A DNA stretch of 64,000 nt from Panicum virgatum (lineage: Eukaryota; Streptophyta; Magnoliopsida; Poales; Poaceae): contig NC_053142.1 in assembly GCF_016808335.1 (NCBI RefSeq), positions 51,579,992 to 51,643,991 on the forward strand. The letters are read 5' to 3'. Position 1 is the stretch's first letter, and each line of letters begins with the position of its first letter. Positions 33,168 through 45,291 of this stretch are shown one piece after another. The translations under genes were made by a program, and so were the position numbers. The notes under the pieces were generated by a model that did not search any database, had not been told where the DNA came from, and worked only from the letters and a program-made list of their open reading frames with translations.

Positions 33168-36100
33168 ATGTCTTCTTCCGCCGTGGCGCGCGTGTGGCGG
33201 CGCTCTCTCCGCGACGTCCTCCTGCGCGGCGGCGCATCCGCGCGGCCGGCCAGCACGGCCTCCGCGTCCGGCGCGGCGGCGGAGGCCGCAGCCGCACCGA
33301 AGAAGGTGCCCCCGCCACCCCGCAAGGTAACGCCCCCGCTCCCGCCTCCAACATCCCCTCGGCATTTGGACATACACTTCACAGGCAGTGATCTTGCTGA
33401 CCTCCCGCCGCGTTGCTTTTCTCAATAAAAGCTGCTTAGCATGAGGAGCAATGGCTTTAGCATCCGCGGACTGTAGTCTGCCTGCTGCTTATGCGCTTCT
33501 TGCTACCTTTAGCACTTGCTTTGCTTGATGCTGCTGGCTCGTTGCATCTCTCACGCTGCCTTAAAGCTTTGCATCTAAGGAAAGATATCTTTTGTTAGGC
33601 CTTTTTGCCACAGTTGTCTACAATCTATCTGGCATGATGCGATACCAAGACTAGCTATGATTCGTAATTTATGTGTCCCAGAATAATAGCTATGATTTGT
33701 AATTTGTGTGTTCCAGAACAATATCTTTGATTAGTAATTTATGTGTCCCAGAACAAGGGATGATGGACTCTTCAATATGAGATTGCCAATATGTTTTGCA
33801 AAACATGCGATCTTTCCAACAATATTAATGAACTAAAACAACTTAATAAATTAATAATCGTGAAAGATCTTGTATGAATTTGATTTCTTGAATGACTCTT
33901 CTATGACCTTCTTTGGTGTTTCGCTTCATTAATTTGTTTTGTATTCTTACCATTTGGCAGGGAAGGCTTTTAACAGGGGCTCTGATAGGTTTGGCCATTG
34001 GTGGAGGTGCTTATGTGAGTACCGCTGATGAAGCCAAGTTTTGGTGTGTGATACTGAGTTCTTGACAATTACTTCTCTAGTAACTATTTCTGATTTTATT
34101 ATTTGGATATGTGAGTACCGCTGATGACACCCCCTTATATGCTTGAAAAAATGTGCCAAATGGTATTTTTGAAAGCAGATTTAACTATTTAGCATTATTA
34201 ATTGACAAAGTCCCTTTGCTAACCCTTACTGATTGTGCAGTGGCTGGTTATTCAAGTCGACAGAACTCGTGAATCCACTTTTTGCAATGCTAGATGCAGA
34301 GTTTGCTCATCGTTTGGCTGTTAAAGCTGCTGCCCACGGATTTGTTCCAAGAGAAAAGAGACCTGATCCGCCAGTTCTTGGGCTAGAGGTTTGGGGAAGG
34401 AAGTTTGCCAATCCAATTGGGCTTGCTGCTGGCTTTGATAAAAATGCTGAGGCAGTTGAAGGCCTCTTAGGCATGGGATTTGGCTTTGTGGAAGTTGGCT
34501 CTGTGACACCGCTTCCTCAAGAGGGAAATCCCAAGCCTCGAATTTTCAGATTAAGGGAGCATGGGTAAGTAATGTGTTTTGTTATTGACATTCAAACTGT
34601 TCCATGTCAATCAAGTTCCAGAAAATTCAGAATGGTTCTAATTAGTTGCTTGTAGTGCTGATTTGTTTGTTTCCCTTCAGTGCTGTAATCAATCGATGTG
34701 GATTCAATAGTGAAGGAATCGTAGTTGTTGCTAAGCGTCTTGGGGCACAACATGGTAAGCGGAAGATGGAAGAAACTTCAAGCTCCACGTCTCCCTCAAC
34801 CAGCGACATAAAGCAAGGAGGGAAAGCAGGACCTGGAATCTTGGGAGTCAATCTTGGGAAAAACAAGACTAGTGAAGATGCTGCTGCTGATTATGTGCAA
34901 GGGGTTCATACATTGTCACAATATGCTGATTACTTGGTATCTGTCTTTTGCACTTACTAACTTCACACTACAGCTTTGGTACCTTTGCTTTCATATGGTC
35001 TGTAGGTTCATATAAATATACTGTGTTAGAATCAGAAATTTTGCATCTTTTATGTTATGCATTCTCATTTAGAAGCCTATCAAATAGAGAAACAGATGGC
35101 TGATTTGGGCTTGGCCTGTTCATTGGTTGAACAGTCTTAAGTGCATGATTGAGAAGAGACTACTCAATTACATTTTGGTTATGATGTTTGTTAATAAAGG
35201 ATGAAATATTGACAAGTTTGAGGGCCCTTAGGTGGACAGTATGTTTGGACCTGGTTTAGTCTGACTTCTGAGGCTAGTGTTGTACTCTTACTGCAGGTCA
35301 TAAATATTTCTTCCCCAAATACTCCTGGTCTTCGCAAATTGCAAGGTAGAAAACAACTGAAAGATCTTGTTAAGAAGGTATGTAGCTGTCTTAACTGAAG
35401 TGCATCTTCCCTATGATTGCATGGAAATCTGTATGACTCACACTGGATTTGCAGGTGCAAGCTGCTCGGGATGAGATGCAGTGGGCCGAAGATGGTCCTC
35501 CACCATTGCTCGTGAAAATTGCACCAGACTTGTCTAAGCAGGATCTTGAGGATATTGCTGCGGTGACTTATTGACCTTAGCCTTGTTCTACAAACTTGTC
35601 TACCATATAATCAAGAATCTAATGCCTTTTCTTAATATTTCTCAGGTTGCTCTTGCTCTTAGACTGGATGGTCTGGTAGGTTCACAATTCTTCCACAACT
35701 TACGGCACTGATAGCCTAATCTTTTGTAACTTTCATGCCTATCTGTACTTCTCACTTATATTTGGTGCTAATTTATATCGATGTTGTTGACCACACAGAT
35801 TATATCAAACACCACAGTTTCCAGGCCACCACCCGCAGATACACATCCATTGGCTCAGGAGACTGGTGGATTAAGTGGGAAGCCTTTATTTGACTTATCT
35901 ACTAACATTCTCAGGGAGATGTATATCCTTACACGCGTACGTGTGTTACCCTTATTACTTTCATAGAACTATACCTATTTGTTTAAGCTTCTTTCAACTG
36001 CTCAGCAAATGTATTCATTTATCAAATAAAATAGCTGTTTATTGTAGCCCTTTTGATGAACAACTCTTGTGAACCCCTTGCAGGGAAAGATTCCCCTCAT

Positions 36101-36762
36101 AGGCTGTGGTGGTGTAAGCAGGTAATGGGATTTCTGTATTTACTTCAATTATTTTTGCACCTTTAGTGAACATAATTTCAATCAAATTTATGTATGTACA
36201 GTGGTGAGGATGCATACAAGAAGATCCGTTCTGGAGCTACTCTTGTTCAACTTTACACTGCTCTTGCCTATGGTGGTCCAGCTCTTATACCTAGAATAAA
36301 GGTTAGTATAAGTTAAACATGATTGTTAAATATGAAGTACATCATTATGTTCCTAATTCAAAGTTTAAATGCTGTTTTTGTAGTTAATATTTGAGGATAT
36401 ATTTTCCCATAGTGCCCATCTAATGTATACTGCAGTCATGTCTCTTTGTTCATTGGCCATAAGGCAAAGGTAGTTTAGGAGAAAAACAGATTTAATTAGT
36501 GCAAATGAGATGTAGTTTTGAGGTATAAACATATAAAAAGAACATAGTTTTTCTTTTGTCGGTGTATTCTTATTGTTTTACTGGAAATGATTCCAACTAT
36601 TGCTCAAAATAGTTTTTTTAATCTTATGTTCTACTTACTAAGGAATAATTCCTAGTTTGATACTAATAGATCATTTGACATGTTCAGGCTGAGCTGGCAG
36701 AACGTTTGGACAGAGATGGTTTCAAATCTGTTCAGGAAGCAATTGGGGCAGATTTCAGGTGA
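33168..36762 (+). CDS. PYRD: Mitochondrial dihydroorotate dehydrogenase (quinone)
   Basis: Eleven exons: 33168-33326, 33961-34043, 34241-34564, 34681-34936, 35297-35377, 35455-35562, 35646-35675, 35799-35936, 36084-36121, 36202-36301 and 36688-36762. They join in frame to 463 residues. The enzyme oxidises dihydroorotate to orotate in pyrimidine synthesis, passing electrons to ubiquinone at the inner mitochondrial membrane. An Arg/Ala-rich presequence precedes a membrane anchor ([17 protein letters not shown]). The FMN barrel shows [63 protein letters not shown] (class 2 active-site Ser region), [18 protein letters not shown] and [19 protein letters not shown]. Length and motif order are those of class 2 DHODH. 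Oddities: a consensus donor GTGAGT lies inside exon 2 at 34015 and is duplicated with its surroundings in intron 2. Confidence 0.96.
33652..33756 (+). repeat. 35-bp tandem repeat (three copies) in DHODH intron 1
   Basis: Units begin at 33652, 33687 and 33722 and share GTAATTTATGTGTCCCAGAA with a few changes. Confidence 0.9.
34012..34127 (+). repeat. 20-bp duplication of the exon 2 end within intron 2 of DHODH
   Basis: TATGTGAGTACCGCTGATGA occurs in exon 2 at 34012-34031 and again in the intron at 34108-34127. The copy includes the GTGAGT donor-like sequence. Confidence 0.9.
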
Positions 36763-38222
36763 TCCTAGCAGATTACTGAGAAGACCTGAATAACCATTCC
36801 ATTAAGTTCATATAATTCAGTTGAGAAGCAAGCAACTTTTCTGTAAGCATGCTCGCCAATTTCATTTGGCCAGTGCTTGAGAAGGAACACCAAGTTGAAA
36901 CTTTTTTTTTTGGGTGAGTGGTACTCATTAACTTGGGTAATGGGTTGCCATTACGTGCGTATACATGGAGCTCTTTCCCTCTGTTCGAGCAAGTTGTACA
37001 ACAGATTTTGGTTAAAATATGTGTATATTTAGTGGTATCCTTTAAGGTACATGTTGGTTTGATGCATCAGGAGTTCAGAACGGTTTTAAAGTTACACGAT
37101 TTCTTAACAGCAGTTTGCCTTTATTTTTAATTCCATGATGGATATATTTGATAAGTATTGCACTGTATTACCATGCCTGCGTGTTGTTTCCTAACTTAAT
37201 GATAAAAAGTTCCGTACTTGTCACTTGTCAATTGACACTGATTTCCTGTTGGTTCTTGTCACAGCTTTGTGTGTATGCACCATATATGATTATATGAACA
37301 TTTTTTTTACTTATAAAAGGTATGCGGACCAGTTTGAAATGGTAAAGCTTCCCCTGCCACTTTGGGAATGCAAGACATAATATAAAAGAAAAGGTAAATG
37401 CAAGATAACCAGAAAGGAATTTCTATGTATGAGTTAGTTCGATTCAATACAAAGACTGGTATGTATAAGTGCTCATCACTACTCCACTCAATCTACTATA
37501 GGTAGGTAGAGAGTAATTCTCCCAAAGAACTACTAGTGAAATATACAGGTAGGGCTTGGGCAAGTAAGTAAAGTAGGCATGATTGATCATTCGTTACATG
37601 TTATCTGACATAGTGACATTAGTAGTAATTTTTCAGATCTTTCAGTCATCTTTTAATTGTTCTGGTATTACAGGATGTCGGGATGAAACATCTGAACACC
37701 ATTATTGTGCAAGTGCCCATACCTGACTCGCTTGAAATGTGCCTCTGTGCAAGTAAACATCATGAAATATTATTAGTCATCCTTCAGTTGAATTAACTCA
37801 TCACTCAATCATATATCATCTATAATTATAAAATGGGTCAGACTAGCTTGCCATCGTTTGGTTGCTCTCTTACCACTAGATATTGTGATGAAATATTTAA
37901 ATATCATGATTGTGCAAGTGCCCATAATGTCCCGGTTTAACTCATTTGAATGGTTCCCATTTACATGTCTAGAAAACAGGATGGAATGCATCATGCATCT
38001 TTCTTCCAGATTTGAGCTGACCACCCCTGGTGCATGTGCATGAACAGAATCCTTGATGCCATCTACAGGGTTGGTAAGGTGTCATGTTAGTTGTTGCTAC
38101 TCCTCACACGACCATCACCAACTGTTTATTTACTACTAGCTAGTGTGAGGTCTACTGGCCTTCTGGTGGTTGATAGGTTTAGTTATCATTGAGCGCTTGT
38201 CATGTACTCATGTTATCGCTTA
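36763..38222. other. DHODH 3' region with a local duplication
   Basis: Non-coding. Two similar stretches, about 37655-37746 and 37861-37960, both contain ATTGTGCAAGTGCCCATA and ATGAAA-T-type sequence, pointing to an old local duplication. No supported gene. Confidence 0.5.
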
Positions 38223-39242
38223 CTAATCGCATCCTCGAGCCCCACACAGCGACGAACCCGAGCTTTCTTTAGTCCCCATCCACATCCATTTCCATTTGTC
38301 GCCGTATGAATTGATGCTGCTTGTTAATCTGAAGCCGTGGCACGTCAGCATCAACCAAGATCGGTTGTATTTACATGGGCTCTTTTGCAGTTTTCTAGTG
38401 CCAATCTTCTCAGGTCGATAACGTAGTGTAACTCGGCGCCGCGATCGTAATCTGGTGCCATGTTCTGAATATTTTACCATCAGTGATGGCGTCTTTTCTG
38501 TGTGGGAACGGAGCACCTGCTCCTCTCGTCTCTCGAGTTGTCCACGAACTTTCCTTGGCTTTCGGCCGCCCTGATAAAACCTGGGCCATTCCCCCCATTC
38601 TGCATCGTGGCGCACGTCTCTGTCGCTTGTTGATCGCCACTTGTTGCGTTGGTTGGTTGGTGCTGCCGGGACCGGGCTTGACTCTTCGATCTGAAAGGCG
38701 TCTCTTGTAGTACTCGTACTACATTGCAGTCGCTTGGACCGAACAAAACCATAAAGAAGTTGAATTTTTGGGGCCATGGAAAGCATCCGCCAAAGATTCT
38801 TCGAGACAGCATCGTCCAAAAGCAAGCTGACGACTTCATGCCCTGAATTCTGATGGCGGCACCAGTCTGAATGGCGCCCTCGCGCAAGTCGTCCGGCCCG
38901 TTGTTTCGTTTTCTTCCTGTGCTTCGACGAGAGGCAACTGTCTACCTGAACTGCTCCGGAACGATGAAGCTGCTTCTTCCAGAAAGCAACTTGCAACTGT
39001 AGCGAGTGTTGGAGATTGTGGATGCATTTAACCAAAACATGGAATTGAACAGTTCTCAGATTGATGGAGGTCGAAGAGTCGAGACATGACTGCAGCCGGA
39101 CAGGAGCAAGTAGACATGTCGTGGTCATGGGGTCATGGGGATGTCTAAAAATCAAACAAAGTGCATCATGTGAAATAGGGACAGGAAGAATTGAAATATG
39201 TTTGCATAATAGGGACAGTGTTCGCAAGCAAGCATGAGGCAT
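38223..39242 (-). CDS. Unrecognised 339-codon open frame
   Basis: A long uninterrupted minus-strand frame, rich in Arg, Ser, Lys and His, with no domain, membrane segment or targeting signal that I recognise. A long chance ORF is possible. Against its being a gene: no codon-usage signal resembling the neighbours, and a nearby plus-strand frame is also open. Expression data would decide. Confidence 0.15.
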   Translation of the reverse strand: MPHACLRTLSLLCKHISILPVPISHDALCLIFRHPHDPMTTTCLLAPVRLQSCLDSSTSINLRTVQFHVLVKCIHNLQHSLQLQVAFWKKQLHRSGAVQVDSCLSSKHRKKTKQRAGRLARGRHSDWCRHQNSGHEVVSLLLDDAVSKNLWRMLSMAPKIQLLYGFVRSKRLQCSTSTTRDAFQIEESSPVPAAPTNQRNKWRSTSDRDVRHDAEWGEWPRFYQGGRKPRKVRGQLERREEQVLRSHTEKTPSLMVKYSEHGTRLRSRRRVTLRYRPEKIGTRKLQKSPCKYNRSWLMLTCHGFRLTSSINSYGDKWKWMWMGTKESSGSSLCGARGCD

Positions 39243-40771
39243 CTTGAGTTCAGTTTAATTCAACTCAATTGGCTTCATGATTGAACGCTGGTACAGATGA
39301 CAAGGACAATTTTTGCATCGTTGGCAATTTCTTGAGTAATCCTTTTAGTTTAAGGTATGTGTTGGTCAACTCCTGCTTCATGCTTGAGCTATAAAGTTTT
39401 CTTTTCCATCTTACTGTAAAGAGACATGCTGAGACCTCATATCGGAGTTGCATGTTCTGTGCACCTCTTTCAATGTTTTTTTTTTCTGTTTATCTCAGCA
39501 GAGGCGCGATCATTAAACGTTCTTGCAGCTAATGCTCATTGTGGGCTCGGACGGAGCTCATATAGGATACTTGGGAGAGCTAGAACATGATTTTTTTGTG
39601 AAATCTGAAATCATTTGATGCGCTCGCATGATTCCACGGTTGGCCGCTCGTCCGTGCGGGTGTTGGTCGGGGAGGTGGTGCAGCCAAACCACTGCCGGAC
39701 ACCATCACCATTGCCGAGTTCCCCGGCAGTGACGGCGAAGCTGCCATCCCGAGCGCGGAGTCGAACGCCGGACCATGAAGCCGGGACCGCACCAGCGTGG
39801 AGGAGAAGCAGCGTGTCCCCCCGGGGCACCAGTCCGCCAACGCCGCAGCGTTGCTGCCGGTGGCGGAAAACAAGGCTGTCGCTCGCGGCGGCGCGGAACG
39901 CGGGGGGAGCGAGGCCGGTTGTCATCGCAGCCGCGGGGACGAGCGCCGGTAGACGTGGGGTATCTCCTTGACATGGCGCCGTGTCGCGCGACCGGCGGTG
40001 GCGAACGGGGACAGCGCGCCGCCGGCGAGCAGCCAGCGGCAGGCATCGAGGCCGCCGGGGTGGACGCTATCTGGTTTACCGTCCACCCCGCCCCCGGATG
40101 GTATTTCATTTACCGTCCGGGCCCGCGTCATCTGGGCCGCTGGATGTAAAACGTGCGGATAGGATCGACCCGACCGGCTGGGAGGATCCAACTGCCCAGG
40201 ACTTACCGTTTCGTTTTTTCGCCTCCTCCGCGGGGGGCTCGTCGCCGGCGGCCGACGCTCCTCGCCGATGGCATTTGGCGATGACTTGACACACAGCTAG
40301 CCGCCCCGACCAGGCCGGCGCAGGGCCTCTTGGTTTGCCGCGCGCCTTGCCGGGTCGGTCGCTAGTTGGCGACAGGATTTGTGCTCACCAGCTGTGCGCG
40401 TGCGGGGACGGCGACGGCGACGGACAGCCCGGATAAGCTATAGGTTGCCCCGCGGACAGCGATAGCCCATCTCGCGCGCACAAATCCAACTCCGGCTGCT
40501 GCTGCTGCTGCTGCTCGAGTGGCCGGCTCGTCGTGGTAGGTCGCCGCACGGCACGCCTCCTGAGTCTCACCCTGTAAATGAGTTGGAAACTAAATTACAC
40601 CCACACCACCTCATTCTCATAAGAAAAATTATATGAACCCATTCCACTTTAAAACACCATCACCACACACTAATCCAACCCAAACATTTGAGCTCATAAT
40701 GTAATAACTATTAGTCAAACTATGGTTACAACCCAATAAGAACCTGTTTTTCAAAAAAAAAAATCTTATCA
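39243..40771. other. Intergenic DNA with a GC-rich island at 39.6-40.5 kb
   Basis: Several overlapping frames at 39.6-40.3 kb are open because of GC content. None shows a recognisable domain. A CTG trinucleotide run lies at about 40495-40515. It may be a decayed gene or the edge of a repeat. From 40570 the DNA turns AT-rich and repetitive. Confidence 0.35.
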
Positions 40772-41318
40772 CACTGTTTTGCACAGAGTAGCTGCCAATT
40801 ATACTGAGTCATCTAAAAAATTTCGGTCAATTTTGATTAAATTTTATAATGTGAACGCGAGATTTTAATTTCAGGGTCCGGCTCTTGACATGGGGCTCAC
40901 ATGTAGGTCTAGCCACATTGTTTTGCACATAGTAGTTGCCAGTCATATTGAGTCATCTACAACAAAATTCGATCAATTTCGATAAAATTTTATAGTGTGA
41001 ACGCGAGATTTTAATTTCAAGGTCCGGCTCTTGACATAGGGCCCACATGTAGGTCTAGCCACACTGCTTTGCACAGAGTAGCTGCCAGTCATACTGAGTC
41101 ATCTCCAACAAATTTCGGTCAATTTTAATAAAATTTTATAGTGTAAACGTGAGGTTTTAATTCTAGGGTCCGGCTCTTGACATGGGGCCCACATGTAGGT
41201 CTAGCCACACTGCTTTGCACAGAGTAGCTGCCAGTCATACCGAGTCATCTCCAACAAATTTCGGACAATTTAATAAAATTTTATAGTGTGAACGCGGGAT
41301 TTTAATTCCAAGGTCCAT
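40772..41318 (+). repeat. About 145-bp tandem satellite array, nearly four copies
   Basis: Units start at about 40772, 40915, 41061 and 41207 (143, 146 and 146 bases). Each carries TTTTGCACAGAGTAG-like and GGTCCGGCTCTTGACAT sequence and CACATGTAGGTCTAGCCAC. The last copy is partial. The flanks (40570-40770 and 41320-41500) are rich in CCAACCCAA-type sequence and may be part of the same element. Confidence 0.9.
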
Positions 41319-41547
41319 CTCTATACGAAGAATCCATTTCAACCCAACCCAATCCAACCCAACCCGCATTTATATATAGGACCTGCTCCACCCCACCCCA
41401 TTACCTAATATAATCCATTTCAATCCACCTAAATACACTTTATATCAAAATTCAATCCATTAAACCCATTTGAAACCACACCGTTTGCAGGTGACCTGAG
41501 TCTTGATAGCCCCGCCCATGAAAATAACTGACCTGTCTAAATCTATT

Positions 41548-42917
41548 GAGTTAATTCCTTGAATGCCATCAAAATTTATATCAATCCCTTCAATGCCATT
41601 GAAAATTAAGCTATCCCTTTGTTGCCATCAAAATTTAATATTTTATCCCTTCAATGCCATTCCGTTCAATTCTGCTGTTAACATAACGGAAGCTACTGCG
41701 GACCCCACGTGTAACTGAAAGGGAGGACTAAGGCGAAGGGCCGCGCGGACGGCCGGGCGGGCCGACAGCAGAGCTCGGCCGCCACGGCTCTTCTATCCCG
41801 CCATGGCGGGGCGCGCGGCCGGCCCCCATGGCGCTCGCGACCGGCGCCCTCCGTGCTGCCTCTCCGCGCGGAGGCACGACACGGGCCGGCCGCCGGCGCT
41901 CCTCCCCCTCCCTCGCCGGCGCTCCCTCACCCATCGCCGGGGACGGTCCTCCCCCTCCCTCGCCGGCGACTGGATCGGGGCGCCGCCGACCCTCTGCCCC
42001 CTCCCTCCCTCTCCGCCCACCCTCGCCGGCGCCGGATCCGGAGTGGCGCGCGGCCGGCCCCTCCTCCTTTCCTTCCATGGCAGGCGGCCGGATCCGGAGC
42101 GGAGCAGGGGCCGGCGAGCGCGCAGAGGCCTGCTTCCGCTCCCCCTGGCCGTGGCCGCGCGACGGCTTCAGCAGGCGGCGAGTCACCGTGGGGGCGGCGG
42201 TGGAGGCTCTTTGCGGCGGCGGCACCCGGCCGCGTCCTCCTTCGGCGAGCAGGGCCATAGCGCGGCGGCCCGGCCGATTCGGAGTGGCCTCGACGGCAGC
42301 AGCGCACACGATGCCCTCCCTGGAGCTCGGGGACGCTCGAGCTCGGCCTGCCTCGACCTCTGCCCATCGGCTCGCCTCGGGGCGCCACGGCCGACTCACC
42401 TCGCCGCGCCGCGCCTCCTTCCTCGGCGCCGCGCCCCCTCTCTGCTCCCTCCGCCGGTGACCGGAGCTCGGCGCGCGCGCGTGCGAGCGGGCCTGCGCGA
42501 GCTCGGCTGCTGGCGGTGGGGCAGCTGCGGCGGGCGGAGGCCACACGACGCGCGGCATGTTGCCCTCCTCCGGCGCGCGTCCATGGCGGAGCGGCGCGGC
42601 GCGCCGGGGGGAGGGAGGGAGGAGGAGCAGTGGCCATGGCGCAGCGGGGCGGAGCGAGCGGAGGCGCTGTTGGGGTGCGGCGCGAGCAGAGGCAGCTCGC
42701 CACGCCGCCGACCATGACCTGTCGGCCTTAGTCTTAGTCTTCCCTTTCACTTACACGTGGGGTCCGCAGTAGCTTCCGTTATGTTAACAGCAGAATTGAA
42801 CGGAATGGCATTGAAGGGATAAAACATTAAATTTTGATGGCAACAAAGGGATAGCTTAATTTTCAGTGGCATTGAAGGGATTGATATAAATTTTGATGGC
42901 ATTCAAAAAATTAACTC
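41548..42917. mobile_element. Pack-MULE-like element C, 1.37 kb, GC-rich core
   Basis: A perfect 9-bp duplication, AAATCTATT, lies at 41539-41547 and 42918-42926. The inverted ends of about 190 bases begin GAGTTAATTCCTTGAATGCC. They are nearly identical, ending inwards at GACCCCACGTGTAA-like sequence. The core (41740-42715) is extremely GC-rich, so long ORFs exist on both strands (over 300 codons each way). These lack domains and are not called genes. It has no transposase and is non-autonomous. Confidence 0.93.
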
Positions 42918-45255
42918 AAATCTATTCCGTTGGCTAGTAGACCGGCGCCTGTGCCGGCCTCCCTTTGACCCTTTGCCAATGCCGCATCGGGCATTCGATG
43001 ACCACTCGCCCTGTCGCTCATCAGTCGCCGCCGGGTCCCGCTGCAACCATTGCATCTGCCGCTTGGTCGCTTGGAATCAGGTTCATGTCGTAGCTAGCCT
43101 CTACGACAGTACGACGTCGACGACGACCAGGCGCGTGACGGCACACTGCAAACATGCTGGGCTACAAGCACTAGTGCCGCGACCTACTTGCCGGGCAGTC
43201 TCCGTAGCCTTCTTCACTGCAGTTGCAACGACCAGACTACTGTAGTACTGTGTACTGCTAATCTGTTGATCGATCTGTTTACTGTTGATTGCTTCGTCAG
43301 GTTTCAGTTGCAGTATCAGGTTGTGATTTCGTTTTCCTTGTGTCGCAAATGGGTCGTTTGCTTCACGCCAACTCCATTGAGAAAAAGCATGCATTACCGT
43401 CTGCTAATGCTCCCAACCCAGCAGCAGCGGCATTATATATATTCCAGAGACCTTGACTTCTGAACGCACAAGCGCAGCGCGAGGAAATTTCGCTCCATCG
43501 TCCACTGCTGCATTAGCATTAGCATTACCCTTCTTGCTTGTCAGTTGTCACCACTCACCACTGAGCCGTGCTTATCCCGGAACTTTGCTACGCCGAGATC
43601 CATTGGCACGACCATCGCTTTCACCGAGATCTTCTCCCATCAGCACAGTGACCGACCTTGAATTAGTAAACATACCAACATAAAAATTGAAGTCTGAACA
43701 CACCACACCGAGAGCTAGCTGCACAATTTCCCAAGGCAGGCAGGAAGCTGCAGGAGAATGATATGATCGAGTTCGTTCATCGGTGTGGGTTAGTGAGTGC
43801 TAATGATGATGGCAATGGTCTAAAGAGGAAGGAAGAAGAAGAAGATGATGGAAAGAGAAGGGCCAGGCCATGCACGATTGCACCGCCCATGGAAAGATAA
43901 GAGCCCCACCACCATCCGGTTTTATCATCACCATAGTTGTTGCTCCGCGCCCAAGTGATGGGGATGCCTACCAGGGCCCATCAAGAATTCATCAGGGGGC
44001 AAAAGCACGCCCTCCATTATACTACTAGTTTCGAATTCGAATTTGAAAGTGATGTGCGCTTAATTTGAGGTTACATGCATGGTTTCTTTTATGTTATATT
44101 TAGTACCATCGTTGATTGTGATCGAGTTCATTATTGTTGCTTTTGGATGCATGCACAGTGCTACTGTTGGTAGATGGTAGTTGGTAGCAAGGAAGTCTCA
44201 CTTTTCTCACCCAAAAGAGTGCTTATTAAAACTTATTTGAAGGCTAGGCTGGCTTAAACTCGAATCCTCCCTGATGACTCTCACCCAACCTGAAGGCCAA
44301 GTGGAAATGAAAATTCAAGTACTAAACACAAATTCGCAACTTGTTTTGAAAAAGGGACAATCTACAGAATTTCTGTGATATTAATTATGTGAAACGCCTA
44401 CTGCTTAGTTAAGTGTCTTTCAATAACACTAACTCATCACAATTGCCTGAAACATTAGCTGTTCTCGAACTACTATTAAATTGCAGTTGGACCCAATTCC
44501 ATGATCCACACCACTAATTGAGGCTAGTGGATCAGATATTTCGAATAAGAAGAGCTTTAATCTGAACTGTAGCTTATTCTTGGGTGGTTCGAAGTAATTA
44601 AAAATAGTAAGCGAATAATGCACGGGCACGTCTGATCCGATCGTTTATTTGTGGTATGCATGGATCAAGTGGTGTTTAGTTTAGGAGAAGCAAGGAATAA
44701 AGCAGGCTCTGAAAGCAAGTCTGAGGAGAGCATCAAGGTTCAAGGAAAGCCACCTCTGTTGAACTGGACTGTACGGAAGGGAACCAAACTCGGGTGGTTA
44801 GGGTTCGAGTCCCAACTTTGGAACATTGTTTAGCCTGAGCAAACCCCTCACTAACGACGCTTTTGTTTTAACAAATGCGTGGACAGGGGCTGCTCTTTTG
44901 TTAAAATGGAGTAAGTACACGAATACGCCATTCCTTTCCCATTCAGAAGAGGGTATTTTAATTAGTATATAAAAGATGCACTCCTGCACTTTAGTGAATT
45001 TTAGTTTTTGCAAAAAGCAAACCAAAATCATTTGATGATATAACGAGCGATAGGAGGCCCCGTCTCGAACAACAAAATAATAAATAGTTTAATTCCAGGG
45101 AATCGTCCTCCAAATCCGAGTCTAAGTCCAGTTGTAAATAAATCTCACGAATTCAGAACATACAAAGGCTCTTGTATGTTTGTTAATGTTTTATACATCT
45201 CTGAACATCTGAGCTACGCAATGTTCCTGCCTTTTGCAAAGCGAAGGAACAAATA

Positions 45256-45291
45256 AAGCTTGCTCAGAAGTGGCGCTTCTGGAGCAAGCTT
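45256..45291. repeat. Short perfect hairpin
   Basis: AAGCTTGCTCAGAAG is followed by a five-base loop and then CTTCTGGAGCAAGCTT, its complement with one extra G. Function unknown. Confidence 0.8.

Noticed and set aside
41728..42750. Long frames on both strands in MULE element C
   Set aside because: Open in several frames because of extreme GC content; Ala/Arg/Pro-rich, no domain, and bounded by transposon ends.
44773..44920. Possible third SINE or tRNA fragment
   Set aside because: Only a B-box-like GGTTCGAGTCCC is clear; no A box, tail or target duplication found.
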